DNA from: Nocardiopsaceae bacterium
GTDB taxonomy: Bacteria; Actinomycetota; Actinomycetes; Streptosporangiales; Streptosporangiaceae
Assembly (NCBI GenBank): GCA_017354375.1
Contig: JAFMRC010000020.1
Location: 1-32,135, forward strand
Length of the DNA: 32,135 nt
Direction: 5' to 3'
Shown in pieces: positions 18,405 to 27,010 of the stretch. A program made the translations under genes and the position numbers. Numbering within the stretch: the first letter of the stretch is position 1; every line of letters begins with the position of its first letter. The notes under the pieces were generated by a model. That model saw nothing but the letters and a program-made list of their open reading frames with translations, made no database searches and was not told the origin of the DNA.

Positions 18405-19114
18405 CTAGCTTCGACAGGCCCAGAGGCGGCGGGGACAGCGGCGGCGACAAGCCGCCCACTCCGCAGCCGACCCCCTACATTCCGTACCCGCCGACGAGTC
18501 CGCCCCAGGCCCGCGACCGGGAAGGCACCGCAGCAGGCGGCGACCACTCCCGCCGCCCCGGCGACACCATCCGCGAGGCTGACAAGCACGCCGACACCGT
18601 CAAGCGGTACCAGGCACTGTTCGACCGCCAGGGCGAGCTGATCGATACCCAGAAACAGAGAATCGACACCCTCAAGACCGACATCGGCAAGCTAGAGAAC
18701 CGAAACCAGAAACTCGAAGACCGCAACGAAAAGCTTGAAGCCCGCCTGGAGCAGCGAGACCAGGCAATCGACCGCCAGGCCAAGGAGATAGGCCGACTCA
18801 AGACGGAGTTGGAGAACAGGGACAAGGCCAGCGGCGAGCAGAGCCGGGTAGAACAAGCGCCTAACGCGCGCTCGGAGCAGAACAGGGACGTACAGCTGGA
18901 CAAGGCTGACCGCCCTTGGTACACGAAGATCCCGTCACATTCGGTAACGGACATTGCCGCGAAGACAGCTACAGCGGTCGCGACCATAGGCGTAGCCACG
19001 GGCACCCTCAACCCCACTGCTGAGAAGATAGCCGGAGGGGTCGCGGCCATCGGCCTGGCAGTCCTGGAATACAAGCGCCAGAAGAACAAGATGAAGGGCG
19101 AGGACGATGGTTGA
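18401..19114 (+). CDS. Unknown coiled-coil protein with hydrophobic helical hairpin, 237 aa (operon gene 2)
   Basis: Residues 1-55 are disordered and Pro/Gly-rich (GGGDSGGDKPPTPQPTPYIP). Residues about 60-143 form a strong coiled coil with heptad repeats (KLENRNQKLEDRNEKLEARLEQ). A polar spacer follows, then two Ala/Gly-rich hydrophobic helices (about 183-202 and 207-223) joined by a short NPTAEK turn, and a basic tail (YKRQKNKMKGEDDG). The helices look like a membrane-inserting hairpin or a helical bundle contact. The start overlaps gene 1 by 4 bases and the end overlaps gene 3 by 8, so the three products are probably made in fixed ratio and act together. Base use is A-richer than the core genes. 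Confidence 0.7.
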   Translation: MTSFDRPRGGGDSGGDKPPTPQPTPYIPYPPTSPPQARDREGTAAGGDHSRRPGDTIREADKHADTVKRYQALFDRQGELIDTQKQRIDTLKTDIGKLENRNQKLEDRNEKLEARLEQRDQAIDRQAKEIGRLKTELENRDKASGEQSRVEQAPNARSEQNRDVQLDKADRPWYTKIPSHSVTDIAAKTATAVATIGVATGTLNPTAEKIAGGVAAIGLAVLEYKRQKNKMKGEDDG

Positions 19115-19595
19115 CCCGAAGGTCGAGGCTCCGCTGCGGAAGATGCTTGGGCACATCATGCGCGGCGAGACGGACGACGCGCTTGAGCTGGCAGAGGAGA
19201 TCGGACCGCAGACGTACGAATCCGCGGTGGCCCTCGCGATCGCGGCAAGCGGGTACATCGCAATAGATACAGCCAGTCGCTGGCCTAACCAGGCTGATAT
19301 AAAGGCTCTCGCGAAGCACGCGGCCACTACGCGGGGCAGCCAGGTAACGGAGTCCGAGATCAGCGATTATCTGTCGCGCGTGGTCCTCGGTTCCGACAAC
19401 CCGCTGGACGTGTTCCAAGGCAACAGGGCGGCGATAATCCCTCTCTTCGCAACGGCTAATCTGCTGGTCAGCTATTCCGGGTTGTATGCCGACCAGTGGG
19501 AGTATCTTGACGCGATCTGGAACGCGATAGATGAGGCAGACCAGCTGCAGCCCGCCGTACTCCCGGCAGCGACGTTCCGGCTGGGACGCAAGTAA
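19107..19595 (+). CDS. Unknown all-helical protein, 162 aa (operon gene 3)
   Basis: Not recognised. It is predicted almost wholly helical: APLRKMLGHIMRGETDDALELAEE, then an Ala-rich helix (ESAVALAIAASGYIAIDTASRW), a charged part (SEISDYLSRVVLG), a hydrophobic helix (AAIIPLFATANLLVSYSGLY), and an acidic helix (EYLDAIWNAIDEADQ). The hydrophobic helices are too short or mixed for clear membrane spans. The start overlaps gene 2 by 8 bases. It closes the operon 128 bases before the convergent etfA stop. Codon use is the least GC-biased in this region, consistent with acquisition. A role as adaptor or effector in a three-part complex is inference only. Confidence 0.7.
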   Translation: MVDPKVEAPLRKMLGHIMRGETDDALELAEEIGPQTYESAVALAIAASGYIAIDTASRWPNQADIKALAKHAATTRGSQVTESEISDYLSRVVLGSDNPLDVFQGNRAAIIPLFATANLLVSYSGLYADQWEYLDAIWNAIDEADQLQPAVLPAATFRLGRK

Positions 19596-19649
19596 GCCCG
19601 CTGCCACCAGGCACGGTCAGAAACGCTGAAGACCGCGGGAGGGGGCGCC

Positions 19650-19703
19650 GGGAGAAATTTCCTGCCCGGCGTTCGGCACGACTGCCGGCAGAAATTTCCT
19701 CCC
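19650..19703. terminator. Imperfect 54-bp inverted repeat, likely bidirectional terminator
   Basis: The two arms, GGGAGAAATTTCCTGCC (19650-19666) and GGCAGAAATTTCCTCCC (19687-19703), pair with small bulges. They also make a 16-of-17 direct repeat (19647-19663 and 19684-19700) because of the AAATTT core. The element lies between the convergent stops of operon gene 3 (19595) and etfA (19724), where a two-way terminator is expected. Confidence 0.55.
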
Positions 19704-19723
19704 AAGCCCCCGATCCCCGGGAA

Positions 19724-20689
19724 CTACAGCTGCTTCTTCTTGCCGATCTCCTCGATCAGCTGGGGGACTACCTTGAACAGGTCGCCGACCACGCCGTAAT
19801 CGACGATCTCGAAGATCGGGGCCTCCGGATCCTTGTTGATCGCGAGGATCGTCTTGGAGGTCTGCATCCCGGCCCGGTGCTGGATCGCGCCGGAGATCCC
19901 GGCCGCCACGTACAGCTGCGGGGAGACGGTCTTGCCGGTCTGCCCGACCTGGAACGCGTGCGGGTACCAGCCCGCATCCGTCACCGCCCGGGACGCGCCC
20001 ACCGCGGCGCCCAGCGCGTCGGCCAGTTCCTCGATCACCTTGAACCCGTCCGCGGACCCGGTGCCGCGACCGCCGGAGACCACGATCTCGGCCTCGGCCA
20101 GCTCCGGCCGCTCGCCCTTCTCTGCCGCCTCGCGGGAGGTCACCTTCGCGCCCTTCGCGGCGTCGGACGCCGCGAAGGACACGGCCTCGACCTCAGCGGA
20201 GCCGGCGGCCGGCTCGGCCGTGACCGAGTTCGGTCGAACCGCGATGATCGGGGTGCCCTGCTTCACCGTGGAGTGCACGGTGATCGCGCCACCGAAGTTC
20301 GGCTGCTCGGCCACCGGCCCGTCCGGGCCGCCCTGCACGTCGGTCGCGTCGGTCAGCACGCCCGAGCCCGTCTTGACCGCGAGCCTGCCCGCGATCTCCT
20401 TGCCCTCGGCCGTGCCCGCCACCAGCACCGCCGCCGGGGACTTCTCCGCGACCAGTTGCGCCAGCAACTCGGCCTTGGGCGCCACCACGTACCCGGACAG
20501 GTCTTCCGAGTCCGCCACGTAGACCTTCACCGCGCCGAACTCCGCCAGCCGCGCCTTCCCGGCCTCGGCGCCCCCGCCCGTCCAGACGACGGACGGCTCG
20601 CCCAGCCGCCGCGCGGCGGTCAGCAGCTCGACCGTGACCTTCTTGACCTCGCCGTCAGCGTGCTCCGCGAGGACCAGTACCTCAGCCAT
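19724..20689 (-). CDS. etfA: Electron transfer flavoprotein alpha subunit
   Basis: The FAD-binding subunit of ETF, which passes electrons from acyl-CoA dehydrogenases to the respiratory chain. At 321 aa it has normal length. The C-terminal FAD domain is clear: [25 protein letters not shown] (about 201-225), [24 protein letters not shown], and [24 protein letters not shown]. The ATG at 20689 has AGGAG upstream and follows the etfB stop by 19 bases. The usual neighbour in this clade, the cysteine desulfurase, is 4 kb away because of the insert at 15.9-19.6 kb. Confidence 0.97.
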   Translation of the reverse strand: MAEVLVLAEHADGEVKKVTVELLTAARRLGEPSVVWTGGGAEAGKARLAEFGAVKVYVADSEDLSGYVVAPKAELLAQLVAEKSPAAVLVAGTAEGKEIAGRLAVKTGSGVLTDATDVQGGPDGPVAEQPNFGGAITVHSTVKQGTPIIAVRPNSVTAEPAAGSAEVEAVSFAASDAAKGAKVTSREAAEKGERPELAEAEIVVSGGRGTGSADGFKVIEELADALGAAVGASRAVTDAGWYPHAFQVGQTGKTVSPQLYVAAGISGAIQHRAGMQTSKTILAINKDPEAPIFEIVDYGVVGDLFKVVPQLIEEIGKKKQL

Positions 20690-20708
20690 TGCCTGCTCCT
20701 CCCAGAAC

Positions 20709-21494
20709 TCAGATGAACTTCCGGCCGGCCAGGAACGCCGCCGCCTTGCTGCCGCCGTCGCCCTCGTCGGTCACGATCTCCCCGGCCTGCCGCGGTGGCC
20801 GCTTCGCGAAGTCCGCCACCGCCGTCGACGCGCTGGCCAGGCCCACCGACCCGGCGTCCACGCTCAGGTCGGACAGGGACAGGGTCTGCACCGGCTTCTT
20901 CTTCGCCGCCATGATCCCCTTGAATGACGGGTACCGAGGCTCGTTGATCTTCTCCACCACGCTGACCACCGCCGGCATCGAGCCGGTAACGGTCTCCACG
21001 CCGTCGTCGGTCACGCGCCTGATCGTGACGTCGGAGCCGGAGATCTCCACCTTCGACGCCAGCGTCAGCTGCGGCACGCCCAGGCGCTCGGCCAGCATCG
21101 CCGCCAGCACGCCGGTCCGCGCGTCCGTCGATTCCGACCCGGTGATCACCAGGTCGAACCCGATATGCTTCAGCGCCTCCGACAGCGCCAGCGACGTCGC
21201 CAGCGCGTCCGAGCCCGCCAGCGCGTCATCGAGCACGTGGACCGCCTTGTCGGCCCCCATCGACAGCGCCTTGCGGATCGACTCCGACGCCTTGTCCGGG
21301 CCCATGGAGAGGATCGTGACCTCGCCGTCGTGCGCGCTGGCGATCTGCAGGCCCTCCTCGATCGCGTACTCGTCCAGCTCGTTGATCAGCCCGTCCAGCG
21401 AGGCGCGGTCAAGCGTCCCCTCCCCCTCCTTCAGCGTCCGCTCCAAGGCGGTGTCCGGCACCTGCTTGACGCAGACCACGATGTTCAGGGACAA
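20709..21494 (-). CDS. etfB: Electron transfer flavoprotein beta subunit
   Basis: The AMP-binding partner of EtfA, 261 aa. Signatures include IVVCVKQVPDT at the N-terminus, NELDEYAIEEGLQI, the GSESTDARTGVLAAMLAERLGVPQL core and the recognition-loop-like PRYPSFKGIMAAKKKP. The start is TTG at 21494 with GGAGG five bases upstream; no ATG is available nearby. An AT-rich stretch before it (around 21500-21545) probably holds the etfBA promoter. Confidence 0.96.
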   Translation of the reverse strand: MSLNIVVCVKQVPDTALERTLKEGEGTLDRASLDGLINELDEYAIEEGLQIASAHDGEVTILSMGPDKASESIRKALSMGADKAVHVLDDALAGSDALATSLALSEALKHIGFDLVITGSESTDARTGVLAAMLAERLGVPQLTLASKVEISGSDVTIRRVTDDGVETVTGSMPAVVSVVEKINEPRYPSFKGIMAAKKKPVQTLSLSDLSVDAGSVGLASASTAVADFAKRPPRQAGEIVTDEGDGGSKAAAFLAGRKFI

Positions 21495-21549
21495 CCCTGC
21501 CTCCAGGTATATCGACTACAGGCCAAAGTATATGTTACTGACTAGTAGC

Positions 21550-21581
21550 ACCCCCGCGGGGGTCCGGGGGTCGCCCCCCGG
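21550..21581 (-). terminator. Two GC hairpins after folD
   Basis: A 14-bp palindrome (21550-21563, centred on CCCGCGGG) and a 7-bp-stem hairpin (21564-21581, CCGGGGG with its complement) follow the folD stop directly. There is no T-run but AT-rich sequence follows. They probably separate the purN-purH-folD transcript from etfBA. Confidence 0.5.
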
Positions 21582-21582
21582 G

Positions 21583-22431
21583 CTAACGTGGTCTCTCGGC
21601 CGCCTCGACCACGTTCGCCAGCAGCATCGCACGCGTCATCGGTCCCACGCCACCGGGCACCGGGGCGATCCAGCCTGCGATTTCCGTCACATCGGGCGCC
21701 ACGTCCCCCGTCAGCCCCGAGTCCGTGCGCGTGATGCCGACGTCGAGGACGGCCGCGCCCGGCTTGACCATGTCCGCGGTCAGCAGGCCGGGACGCCCGG
21801 CCGCGACCACGACGATGTCGGCGTTCCGGGTGTGCGCAGCGAGATCCCTCGTGCCGGTGTGGCAGGACGTCACCGTGGCGTTCTCCGACTTCCGCGTCAG
21901 CAGCAGGCCGAGCGCGCGGCCGACCGTGATACCGCGGCCGACCACGGTGACATCGGCCCCGGCGATCTCGACTCCGTACCTGCGAAGCAGCGCGACGATG
22001 CCACGCGGCGTGCACGGCAGAGGGCCATTGGCCCCCAGGACGAGCCTGCCCAGGTTGGCCGGGTGCAGTCCGTCCGCGTCCTTAGCGGGATCCATCAGGT
22101 CCAGCACCCGGCCGGAGTCCAGGCCGCCCGGCAGCGGGAGCTGCACGATGTAGCCGGTGCAGGCCGGATCGGCGTTCAGCTCGCGCACCACCTGCTCGAC
22201 GTCGGCCTGGGAAGCGGTAGCGGGCAGGTCGCGGCGGATCGACGCGATCCCCACCTGGGCGCAGTCCCGGTGCTTGCCCGCGACGTACGAGCGGGAGCCG
22301 GGGTCGTCGCCGACCAGGACCGTGCCCAGGCCCGGCGTCACCCCGCGCGCGGCCAGCTTCGCCACTCGCTCCTTCAGGTCCGCGCGAACCTCGGCCGCGG
22401 CGGCCTTGCCGTCCAGGATTGAGGCAGTCAT
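21583..22431 (-). CDS. folD: Bifunctional methylene-THF dehydrogenase/methenyl-THF cyclohydrolase
   Basis: FolD converts 5,10-methylene-THF to 10-formyl-THF, the formyl donor used by the upstream PurN and PurH. The 282-aa protein shows the catalytic Tyr49-x3-Lys53 ([10 protein letters not shown]), the [11 protein letters not shown] substrate motif, the NADP-binding [16 protein letters not shown], and the late [19 protein letters not shown]. The ATG at 22431 has GGAG upstream and lies 15 bases after the purH stop, so purN-purH-folD is one operon. Confidence 0.97.
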   Translation of the reverse strand: MTASILDGKAAAAEVRADLKERVAKLAARGVTPGLGTVLVGDDPGSRSYVAGKHRDCAQVGIASIRRDLPATASQADVEQVVRELNADPACTGYIVQLPLPGGLDSGRVLDLMDPAKDADGLHPANLGRLVLGANGPLPCTPRGIVALLRRYGVEIAGADVTVVGRGITVGRALGLLLTRKSENATVTSCHTGTRDLAAHTRNADIVVVAAGRPGLLTADMVKPGAAVLDVGITRTDSGLTGDVAPDVTEIAGWIAPVPGGVGPMTRAMLLANVVEAAERPR

Positions 22432-22446
22432 TCATACGCTCCGGAA

Positions 22447-24054
22447 TCAGTGGTAGAAGTGCCGGACACCGGTGAAGTACAGCGCGACGCCGGCCTTCCT
22501 CGCGGCCTCGATCACGCTGTCGTCCCGGAGGGAGCCGCCCGGCTCGGCGACCGCGCGGACACCCGCTTCCGCGAGTATCTCGAAGCCGTCGGGGAACGGG
22601 AAGAAGGCATCGGACGCGGCCACAGATCCGGCGGCCCGTTCTCCGGCCCTGGCCACAGCCAGCCGGGCGGAGTCCACCCGGTTCACCTGTCCCATGCCGA
22701 CGCCGACCGAGGCGCCGGCCGACGCGAGCAGGATCGCGTTCGACTTCACCGCGCGGCAGGCCTTCCACGCGAACCCCAGGTCGGCCAGGCTCGCGGCGTC
22801 CACGGGCTCGCCGGACTTCAGAACCCAATTTTCCGGAACGTCCCCAGGCTCCTCCACCCCGTCCACCGACTGCAGCAGCAGGCCGCCGCTGACCTGACGT
22901 ATCTCTGTCGCGCCTCTGCCCCGGGCGGGGGCGGCGCAGCGGAGCAGCCGGATGTTCTTCTTCCGCGTCAGGATCTCGAGGGCCTCGGGCTCGAAGTCCG
23001 GCGCGACCACCACTTCGGTGAACACGTCGGCGAGTTGCCGTGCCATCGCCGCGGGGACCGTCCCGTTCGTGGCGATCACGCCGCCGAACGCGGAGACCGG
23101 GTCGCAGGCGTGCGCCTTGGCGTGCGCGTCGGCCAGGTCGGCACCGATCGCGATGCCGCACGGGTTGGAGTGCTTGATGATCGCGACGCACGGCTCGGTG
23201 AAGCCGCAGGCCGCGCGGCGGGCCGCGTCGGCGTCCACGTAGTTGTTGTACGACATCTCCTTGCCGTGAAGGAGCGAGGCGCTGGCGATGCCCGGGTCAC
23301 CACTATCCGTTAGGGATGATGCGGTGTTAGCCCGGAGCGGACCTCCGGACTCCGCGTAGAGCGCGGCCCGCTGGTGGGGGTTCTCGCCGTACCGGAGAAC
23401 GGCCGCACGGTGCCACGCACCCGCCGTGACATCGGGCCAGCCGGTCTCGCGCGCGGTCTCGTCGGGGGCGTAGGCCGAGGCGAACCAGGACGCGACCGCG
23501 GCGTCGTAGGCGGCGGTGTGGGCGAACGCGGCGGCGGCGAGGCGTCGGCGCTCGTCGAGGGTGAACCCGCCGTCAGCCACCGCCTTGATCGCCGAAGGGT
23601 ACTGATCCGGGCTGGTGATCACCGCGACCGACGCGTGGTTCTTGGACGCGGCGCGGACCATCGCGGGGCCGCCGATGTCGATCTGCTCGATGACCTCGTC
23701 GCTGGCGGCGCCGGAGGCTACCGCCTGGCCGAACGGGTACAGGTTCGAGACCAGCAGCTGGAACGGGGCGATGTCCAGGTCGCTCAGCTGGGAGGCGTGC
23801 GCCGGGTTCCCGATGTCGGCGAGCAGGCCCGCGTGCACCCGGGGGTGCAGGGTCTTGACCCGGCCGTCCAGGCACTCCGGGAACCCGGTGAGATCCTCCA
23901 CCTTCGTCACCGGGATCTTCGCGGCCTCGATGGCCCTGGCGGTGGAACCGGTGGAGACGATCTCCGCGCCGGCCTCGTGCAGCGCGCGCGCCAGGTCCTC
24001 CAGGCCGGCCTTGTCGTAGACGCTGACCAGTGCGCGCTTGATCGCGATCCTCAT
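22447..24054 (-). CDS. purH: Bifunctional AICAR transformylase/IMP cyclohydrolase
   Basis: PurH catalyses the last two steps of IMP synthesis. It is 535 aa, normal length. The N-terminal IMP cyclohydrolase domain (about 1-150; [25 protein letters not shown]-like [25 protein letters not shown]) is followed by the formyltransferase domain, with [17 protein letters not shown] and the catalytic [12 protein letters not shown], ending in [14 protein letters not shown]. The ATG at 24054 overlaps the purN stop (ATGA); the longer frame into purN is a shadow. Confidence 0.97.
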   Translation of the reverse strand: MRIAIKRALVSVYDKAGLEDLARALHEAGAEIVSTGSTARAIEAAKIPVTKVEDLTGFPECLDGRVKTLHPRVHAGLLADIGNPAHASQLSDLDIAPFQLLVSNLYPFGQAVASGAASDEVIEQIDIGGPAMVRAASKNHASVAVITSPDQYPSAIKAVADGGFTLDERRRLAAAAFAHTAAYDAAVASWFASAYAPDETARETGWPDVTAGAWHRAAVLRYGENPHQRAALYAESGGPLRANTASSLTDSGDPGIASASLLHGKEMSYNNYVDADAARRAACGFTEPCVAIIKHSNPCGIAIGADLADAHAKAHACDPVSAFGGVIATNGTVPAAMARQLADVFTEVVVAPDFEPEALEILTRKKNIRLLRCAAPARGRGATEIRQVSGGLLLQSVDGVEEPGDVPENWVLKSGEPVDAASLADLGFAWKACRAVKSNAILLASAGASVGVGMGQVNRVDSARLAVARAGERAAGSVAASDAFFPFPDGFEILAEAGVRAVAEPGGSLRDDSVIEAARKAGVALYFTGVRHFYH

Positions 24055-24692
24055 CGGTTGCCGATCCTCACCTTCCGTGGCGTCTGGAGGGTCCATCCCT
24101 CGCGGGCCATCCGGCCCACCGTGCCGACGAGCAACTTCCGTTCGGCGACCTTGATCCGCTCGTGCAGGGTCGCCTCGTCGTCGTCATCGCGGACCTCGAC
24201 GGCGGCCTGCGCGAGCACCGGCCCGGTGTCGGTGCCCTCATCCACCAGGAACACCGTGCAGCCCGCCACCTTCACCCCGTACTCGAGCGCGTCGCGCACC
24301 CCGTGCATGCCCGGGAACGACGGTAGCAGCGCGGGGTGCGTGTTCAGACAGCGGCCACCGTAGGCGCCGAGGAACGCCTTGCCGAGGAGCTTCATGAAGC
24401 CGGCGCAGACGACGAGGTCCGGTTCGTAGGCCTCGCACCGGCGGGCGAGGGCCTGGTCCCAGTCCCCCCGAGACGCGAAATCTCGCATTTTAAGGGTAAA
24501 AGTCGGGATGCCGTGGTGGATGGCGCGGTCCAGCGCGCCGATGTCGTCCCGGTCCGTCCCGACGGCCACGACGGTCGCGCCGTAGCCCTCATCCGCGCAG
24601 GCGTCGATCAGCGCCTGCAGGTTGGTTCCCTCGCCGGAGGCGAGCACGAGAATCCTTGCCCTGGCCGTGACGACCCCTAGCCCGGCGTCCAT
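24051..24692 (-). CDS. purN: Phosphoribosylglycinamide formyltransferase
   Basis: PurN transfers a formyl group from 10-formyl-THF to GAR. The 213-aa protein has the phosphate-binding [12 protein letters not shown], the catalytic [16 protein letters not shown] (Asn and His), and [14 protein letters not shown] (Asp). The ATG at 24692 gives about ten residues before the core; a downstream GTG is possible. Codons around 24470-24503 ([13 protein letters not shown]) are unusually AT-rich for this genome and contain two small hairpins. It is first of the purN-purH-folD operon and diverges from the small membrane gene at 24794. Confidence 0.96.
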   Translation of the reverse strand: MDAGLGVVTARARILVLASGEGTNLQALIDACADEGYGATVVAVGTDRDDIGALDRAIHHGIPTFTLKMRDFASRGDWDQALARRCEAYEPDLVVCAGFMKLLGKAFLGAYGGRCLNTHPALLPSFPGMHGVRDALEYGVKVAGCTVFLVDEGTDTGPVLAQAAVEVRDDDDEATLHERIKVAERKLLVGTVGRMAREGWTLQTPRKVRIGNR

Positions 24693-24711
24693 GACAGTTA
24701 CCCTAACCGGT

Positions 24712-24745
24712 CGGGCTAGTGCCCAGGTCGCGGCGGGCTAGTGCC
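24712..24745. repeat. 12-bp direct repeat between purN and the small membrane gene
   Basis: CGGGCTAGTGCC occurs at 24712-24723 and again, perfectly, at 24734-24745. It sits in the short divergent intergenic region and could be a pair of regulator binding sites. Confidence 0.6.
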
Positions 24746-24793
24746 GTCAAAGGCACGGCGAAGGGCCAGCCGGCGCGGCACAATGGTCGTGAT

Positions 24794-25309
24794 ATGTCAC
24801 AGCCTCCCGCACCCACCCGGCCACCCTCCCAGCCGCCTTCGGAACCTTCTCAGCCACCCTCCCACACTGGCCAGGAGGCTCGCTCGTCCCGGCCGGACCC
24901 CGGGTCCGTCGACCCCGTGCTGCAGCAGCGCGCGTGGGCCGCGCTGGCGATGTCCCTGATCGGCACGTTCGGCATGGCCGGGATGGGCGGCGACATCCGG
25001 CGCGGCGTGTACGTCCTCGCCGTTGTCGTCGCCATCGCGGCGGGCGCGCTGTGGCTCGCGGTGACCGCCATGAAGCGGGCCCGCCGCATCGGCAGCAGCC
25101 GCCCGCGCGGCGCGATCTTCGCCGCGGTGCTCGGCGTTATCGAGATCGGGATCGGTGCGATGGCGCTGGCCGGCTGCGCGATGTTCTGGCCGCAGCTGAC
25201 GCGGTACTCGAGTTGCGAGTCGGGAGCGGGCACGATCGCCTCTCAGCACGCCTGCTACCGGCAACTGCAGCACTCGGTGAACGGCGTGATCGGCGTCCTG
25301 CGGCGTTAG
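24794..25309 (+). CDS. Proline-rich membrane protein, Rv0954-like by position
   Basis: A 171-aa protein. Residues 1-40 are Pro/Ser/Gln-rich and cytoplasmic (PPAPTRPPSQPPSEPSQPP). About three hydrophobic segments follow: ALAMSLIGTFGMAGM, VYVLAVVVAIAAGALWLAVTAM and IFAAVLGVIEIGIGAMALAGCAMF. After these comes a short outer region with two cysteines (SSCESGAGTIASQHACYRQ). It lies between purN and a PerM-like gene, the position that Rv0954, a proline-rich transmembrane protein, holds in Mycobacterium tuberculosis, so a shared cell-envelope or division role is plausible. The ATG at 24794 lacks a strong ribosome site; the frame extends to 24719, but the upstream part is not protein-like. It converges with the PerM-like gene. 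Confidence 0.75.
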   Translation: MSQPPAPTRPPSQPPSEPSQPPSHTGQEARSSRPDPGSVDPVLQQRAWAALAMSLIGTFGMAGMGGDIRRGVYVLAVVVAIAAGALWLAVTAMKRARRIGSSRPRGAIFAAVLGVIEIGIGAMALAGCAMFWPQLTRYSSCESGAGTIASQHACYRQLQHSVNGVIGVLRR

Positions 25310-25310
25310 C

Positions 25311-25374
25311 GCTAGCCGGCGTCAGCAGTAGCAGGAAGCACTAGCCGGTAGCGCTAGCCGGTAGCGCTAGCCGG
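25311..25374. repeat. CTAGCCGG tandem repeats between convergent genes
   Basis: The 13-bp unit CTAGCCGGTAGCG occurs at 25341-25353 and 25354-25366, with a partial third copy at 25367-25374 and a related box at 25312-25319. The last copy includes the stop of the PerM-like gene. TAGCGCTA palindromes within it could pair, giving termination for both converging genes. Confidence 0.7.
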
Positions 25375-26788
25375 CTTCGGGCGAGTCGCCCCAGGGGTCG
25401 ACGTAGATGCGGTGGCCTCCCGCGTCGTCGGCCTCGTCCACGACGGGCGCCGGCACTGGAGCCCCGGGCTTCGGCTGGGCCTTCCCGAACTGATCGCGCG
25501 CGGGCGCGGGCGGCCAGTCGAGCCTCTTGATGTGGTGGCGCAGCAGCAGCCAGTTCGCGGCGCCCGCCACCAGCGCCGCGGTCACCCCCACCTCGAGCAC
25601 GGCCACCAGGCCGGCCTCCGCGCCGTTCGGCCCGACGGAGGCGAGGCGCCCGGACCCGAGCGGTCCGCCGGAGACCCAGGCGAGCAAGCCGAGGACGGCC
25701 CCGGCCAGCGATCCGGTCAGCAACCCCCACAGCGGGGCTGCCTCGCTGAACGGGGTCGGCGCGACCCGGATCGCGACAATCCCGGCGAGCGCGCCGGCCA
25801 GGTACGGCGTGGCCAGGACGAAGAAGCCGAGCCACGCGGGGAACGCAGGCCCGGACCCGGTCGGCAACGCGGCCAGCATCGGGAACGCCGGGAGTGCCCC
25901 CAGCGCGGACCCGGACGGCGACACCGCCGTGCCCGCGCCGAACGCGAATCCCGGCCCGAGCGTGTACGCGATCGCCCAGATGACGGAGTTCGGCAGGTAC
26001 GCGAGCTCGGCGAGCAGCAGCAGCGCGGACCCGAACGGACCGGGTCCCAGCGAATCGACCGCGGACTGGTAAGCGCTCAGGTGCAGGCCCAGCGACACCG
26101 CGTTGAGCAGCGCGCCGAGCGCGGTCACCACCCCGAGCGCGGCGACGGCACCGAGCGCGACCGAGCGCGGTCTCGGCGACAGCAGGCCGGCCAGCTTCCG
26201 CCACGGCGCGAGACCGTGCGCCGCGCCGAGGCCGCTGGCCACCAGGGCCAGCAGGAACCCCCAGGCGACCGCCTGCACCAGCGACGGCCGCGCCGTTTCC
26301 GTGCCGACGCCGAGCGCGACGGCGGCGGTGAAAAGAGCGTACGGGCAGGCGATCGCGAGCGCAGCGTAGCTCACGTGCCGCAGCCGGGTGACGTGGCCCT
26401 CGCGGGTGAGCCAGCGCCCGGCCCGCTCCAGCAGCGCGCCGGGCAGCAGGACGAGGCCGAGCGGCAGCAACCCGATCTGGCCTACCCCGCGGACGGTCAC
26501 CTCGACGTGGTGGGCGACCAGCCAGAGCAGGCCCGCGTCGCGGAGAACCCCGCCCAGGCCGCCTCCGAAGCCGTCGTGCGGCGCCGTGATCCATCCGATG
26601 AGGCTGAGCGTGACGAGCACCGCGAGCCCGACCGCCGCGGCCGCGATGGCCGCGGCGCCCCCGGCGATGAGCATCGCCCGGGACGGCAGTGCCGGGCCGG
26701 ACCCGGACGTAATCCGGGCTCCGGAGGACCGGGGGACGCTTCCCGGACGAGCACCGGAGGGGTCATCCTCCCGAGGGAGCGCTGCCAC
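25367..26788 (-). CDS. PerM-like (DUF6350) multi-pass membrane protein
   Basis: A 473-aa protein with about ten hydrophobic segments, starting at [25 protein letters not shown] and ending before a cytoplasmic tail ([27 protein letters not shown] ... HRIYVDPWG). Mycobacterial PerM (Rv0955) is an integral membrane protein linked to cell division under stress and lies, as here, between sucCD and purN. Conserved-looking loops include [27 protein letters not shown] and [26 protein letters not shown]. The GTG at 26788 has AGGA upstream; the frame is open to 26938, but the extra part is less convincing. The gene runs opposite to sucC from a shared 222-base upstream region. Confidence 0.83.
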   Translation of the reverse strand: MAALPREDDPSGARPGSVPRSSGARITSGSGPALPSRAMLIAGGAAAIAAAAVGLAVLVTLSLIGWITAPHDGFGGGLGGVLRDAGLLWLVAHHVEVTVRGVGQIGLLPLGLVLLPGALLERAGRWLTREGHVTRLRHVSYAALAIACPYALFTAAVALGVGTETARPSLVQAVAWGFLLALVASGLGAAHGLAPWRKLAGLLSPRPRSVALGAVAALGVVTALGALLNAVSLGLHLSAYQSAVDSLGPGPFGSALLLLAELAYLPNSVIWAIAYTLGPGFAFGAGTAVSPSGSALGALPAFPMLAALPTGSGPAFPAWLGFFVLATPYLAGALAGIVAIRVAPTPFSEAAPLWGLLTGSLAGAVLGLLAWVSGGPLGSGRLASVGPNGAEAGLVAVLEVGVTAALVAGAANWLLLRHHIKRLDWPPAPARDQFGKAQPKPGAPVPAPVVDEADDAGGHRIYVDPWGDSPEAG

Positions 26789-26953
26789 ATGCCCATCCTG
26801 GCAACGAAACGGGCAAACGCCACGCCGCCACGCCGTGCGCCCGCAGAATTCATCTCCCTGTTCACCCCGCGGGTTTGCCACCTGGTGGGCGGCGCCGGAC
26901 CCGTACCGACTACCCTTCTTGTGAACGCCGTATGTCACGCGGCATCAACCAGA

Positions 26954-26982
26954 CGCAAAGCTCCGCAAAGCGCAAAGCTCCG
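26954..26982. promoter_or_regulatory. CGCAAAG repeat upstream of sucC
   Basis: CGCAAAGCTCCG is present at 26954-26965 and perfectly again at 26971-26982, with a third CGCAAAG at 26964-26970. It lies 29 bases before the sucC GTG, in the leader or promoter of the sucCD operon. It could be a regulator binding site or an RNA element. The function is unknown. Confidence 0.45.
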
Positions 26983-27010
26983 GAGGCTACGAACCGAGAT
27001 CGGACCCCCA

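Noticed and set aside
22082-23191. 369-aa minus-strand frame across folD and purH
   Set aside because: Arg-rich and overlaps two certain genes in another frame of the same strand.
25341-25374. CRISPR-like short tandem repeats
   Set aside because: The 13-bp units are directly adjacent without spacers, and no cas gene is present.
25412-27010. Upstream extension of the sucC frame
   Set aside because: It lies antisense to the PerM-like gene, is Arg/Gln-rich, and SucC has its standard start at 27011.
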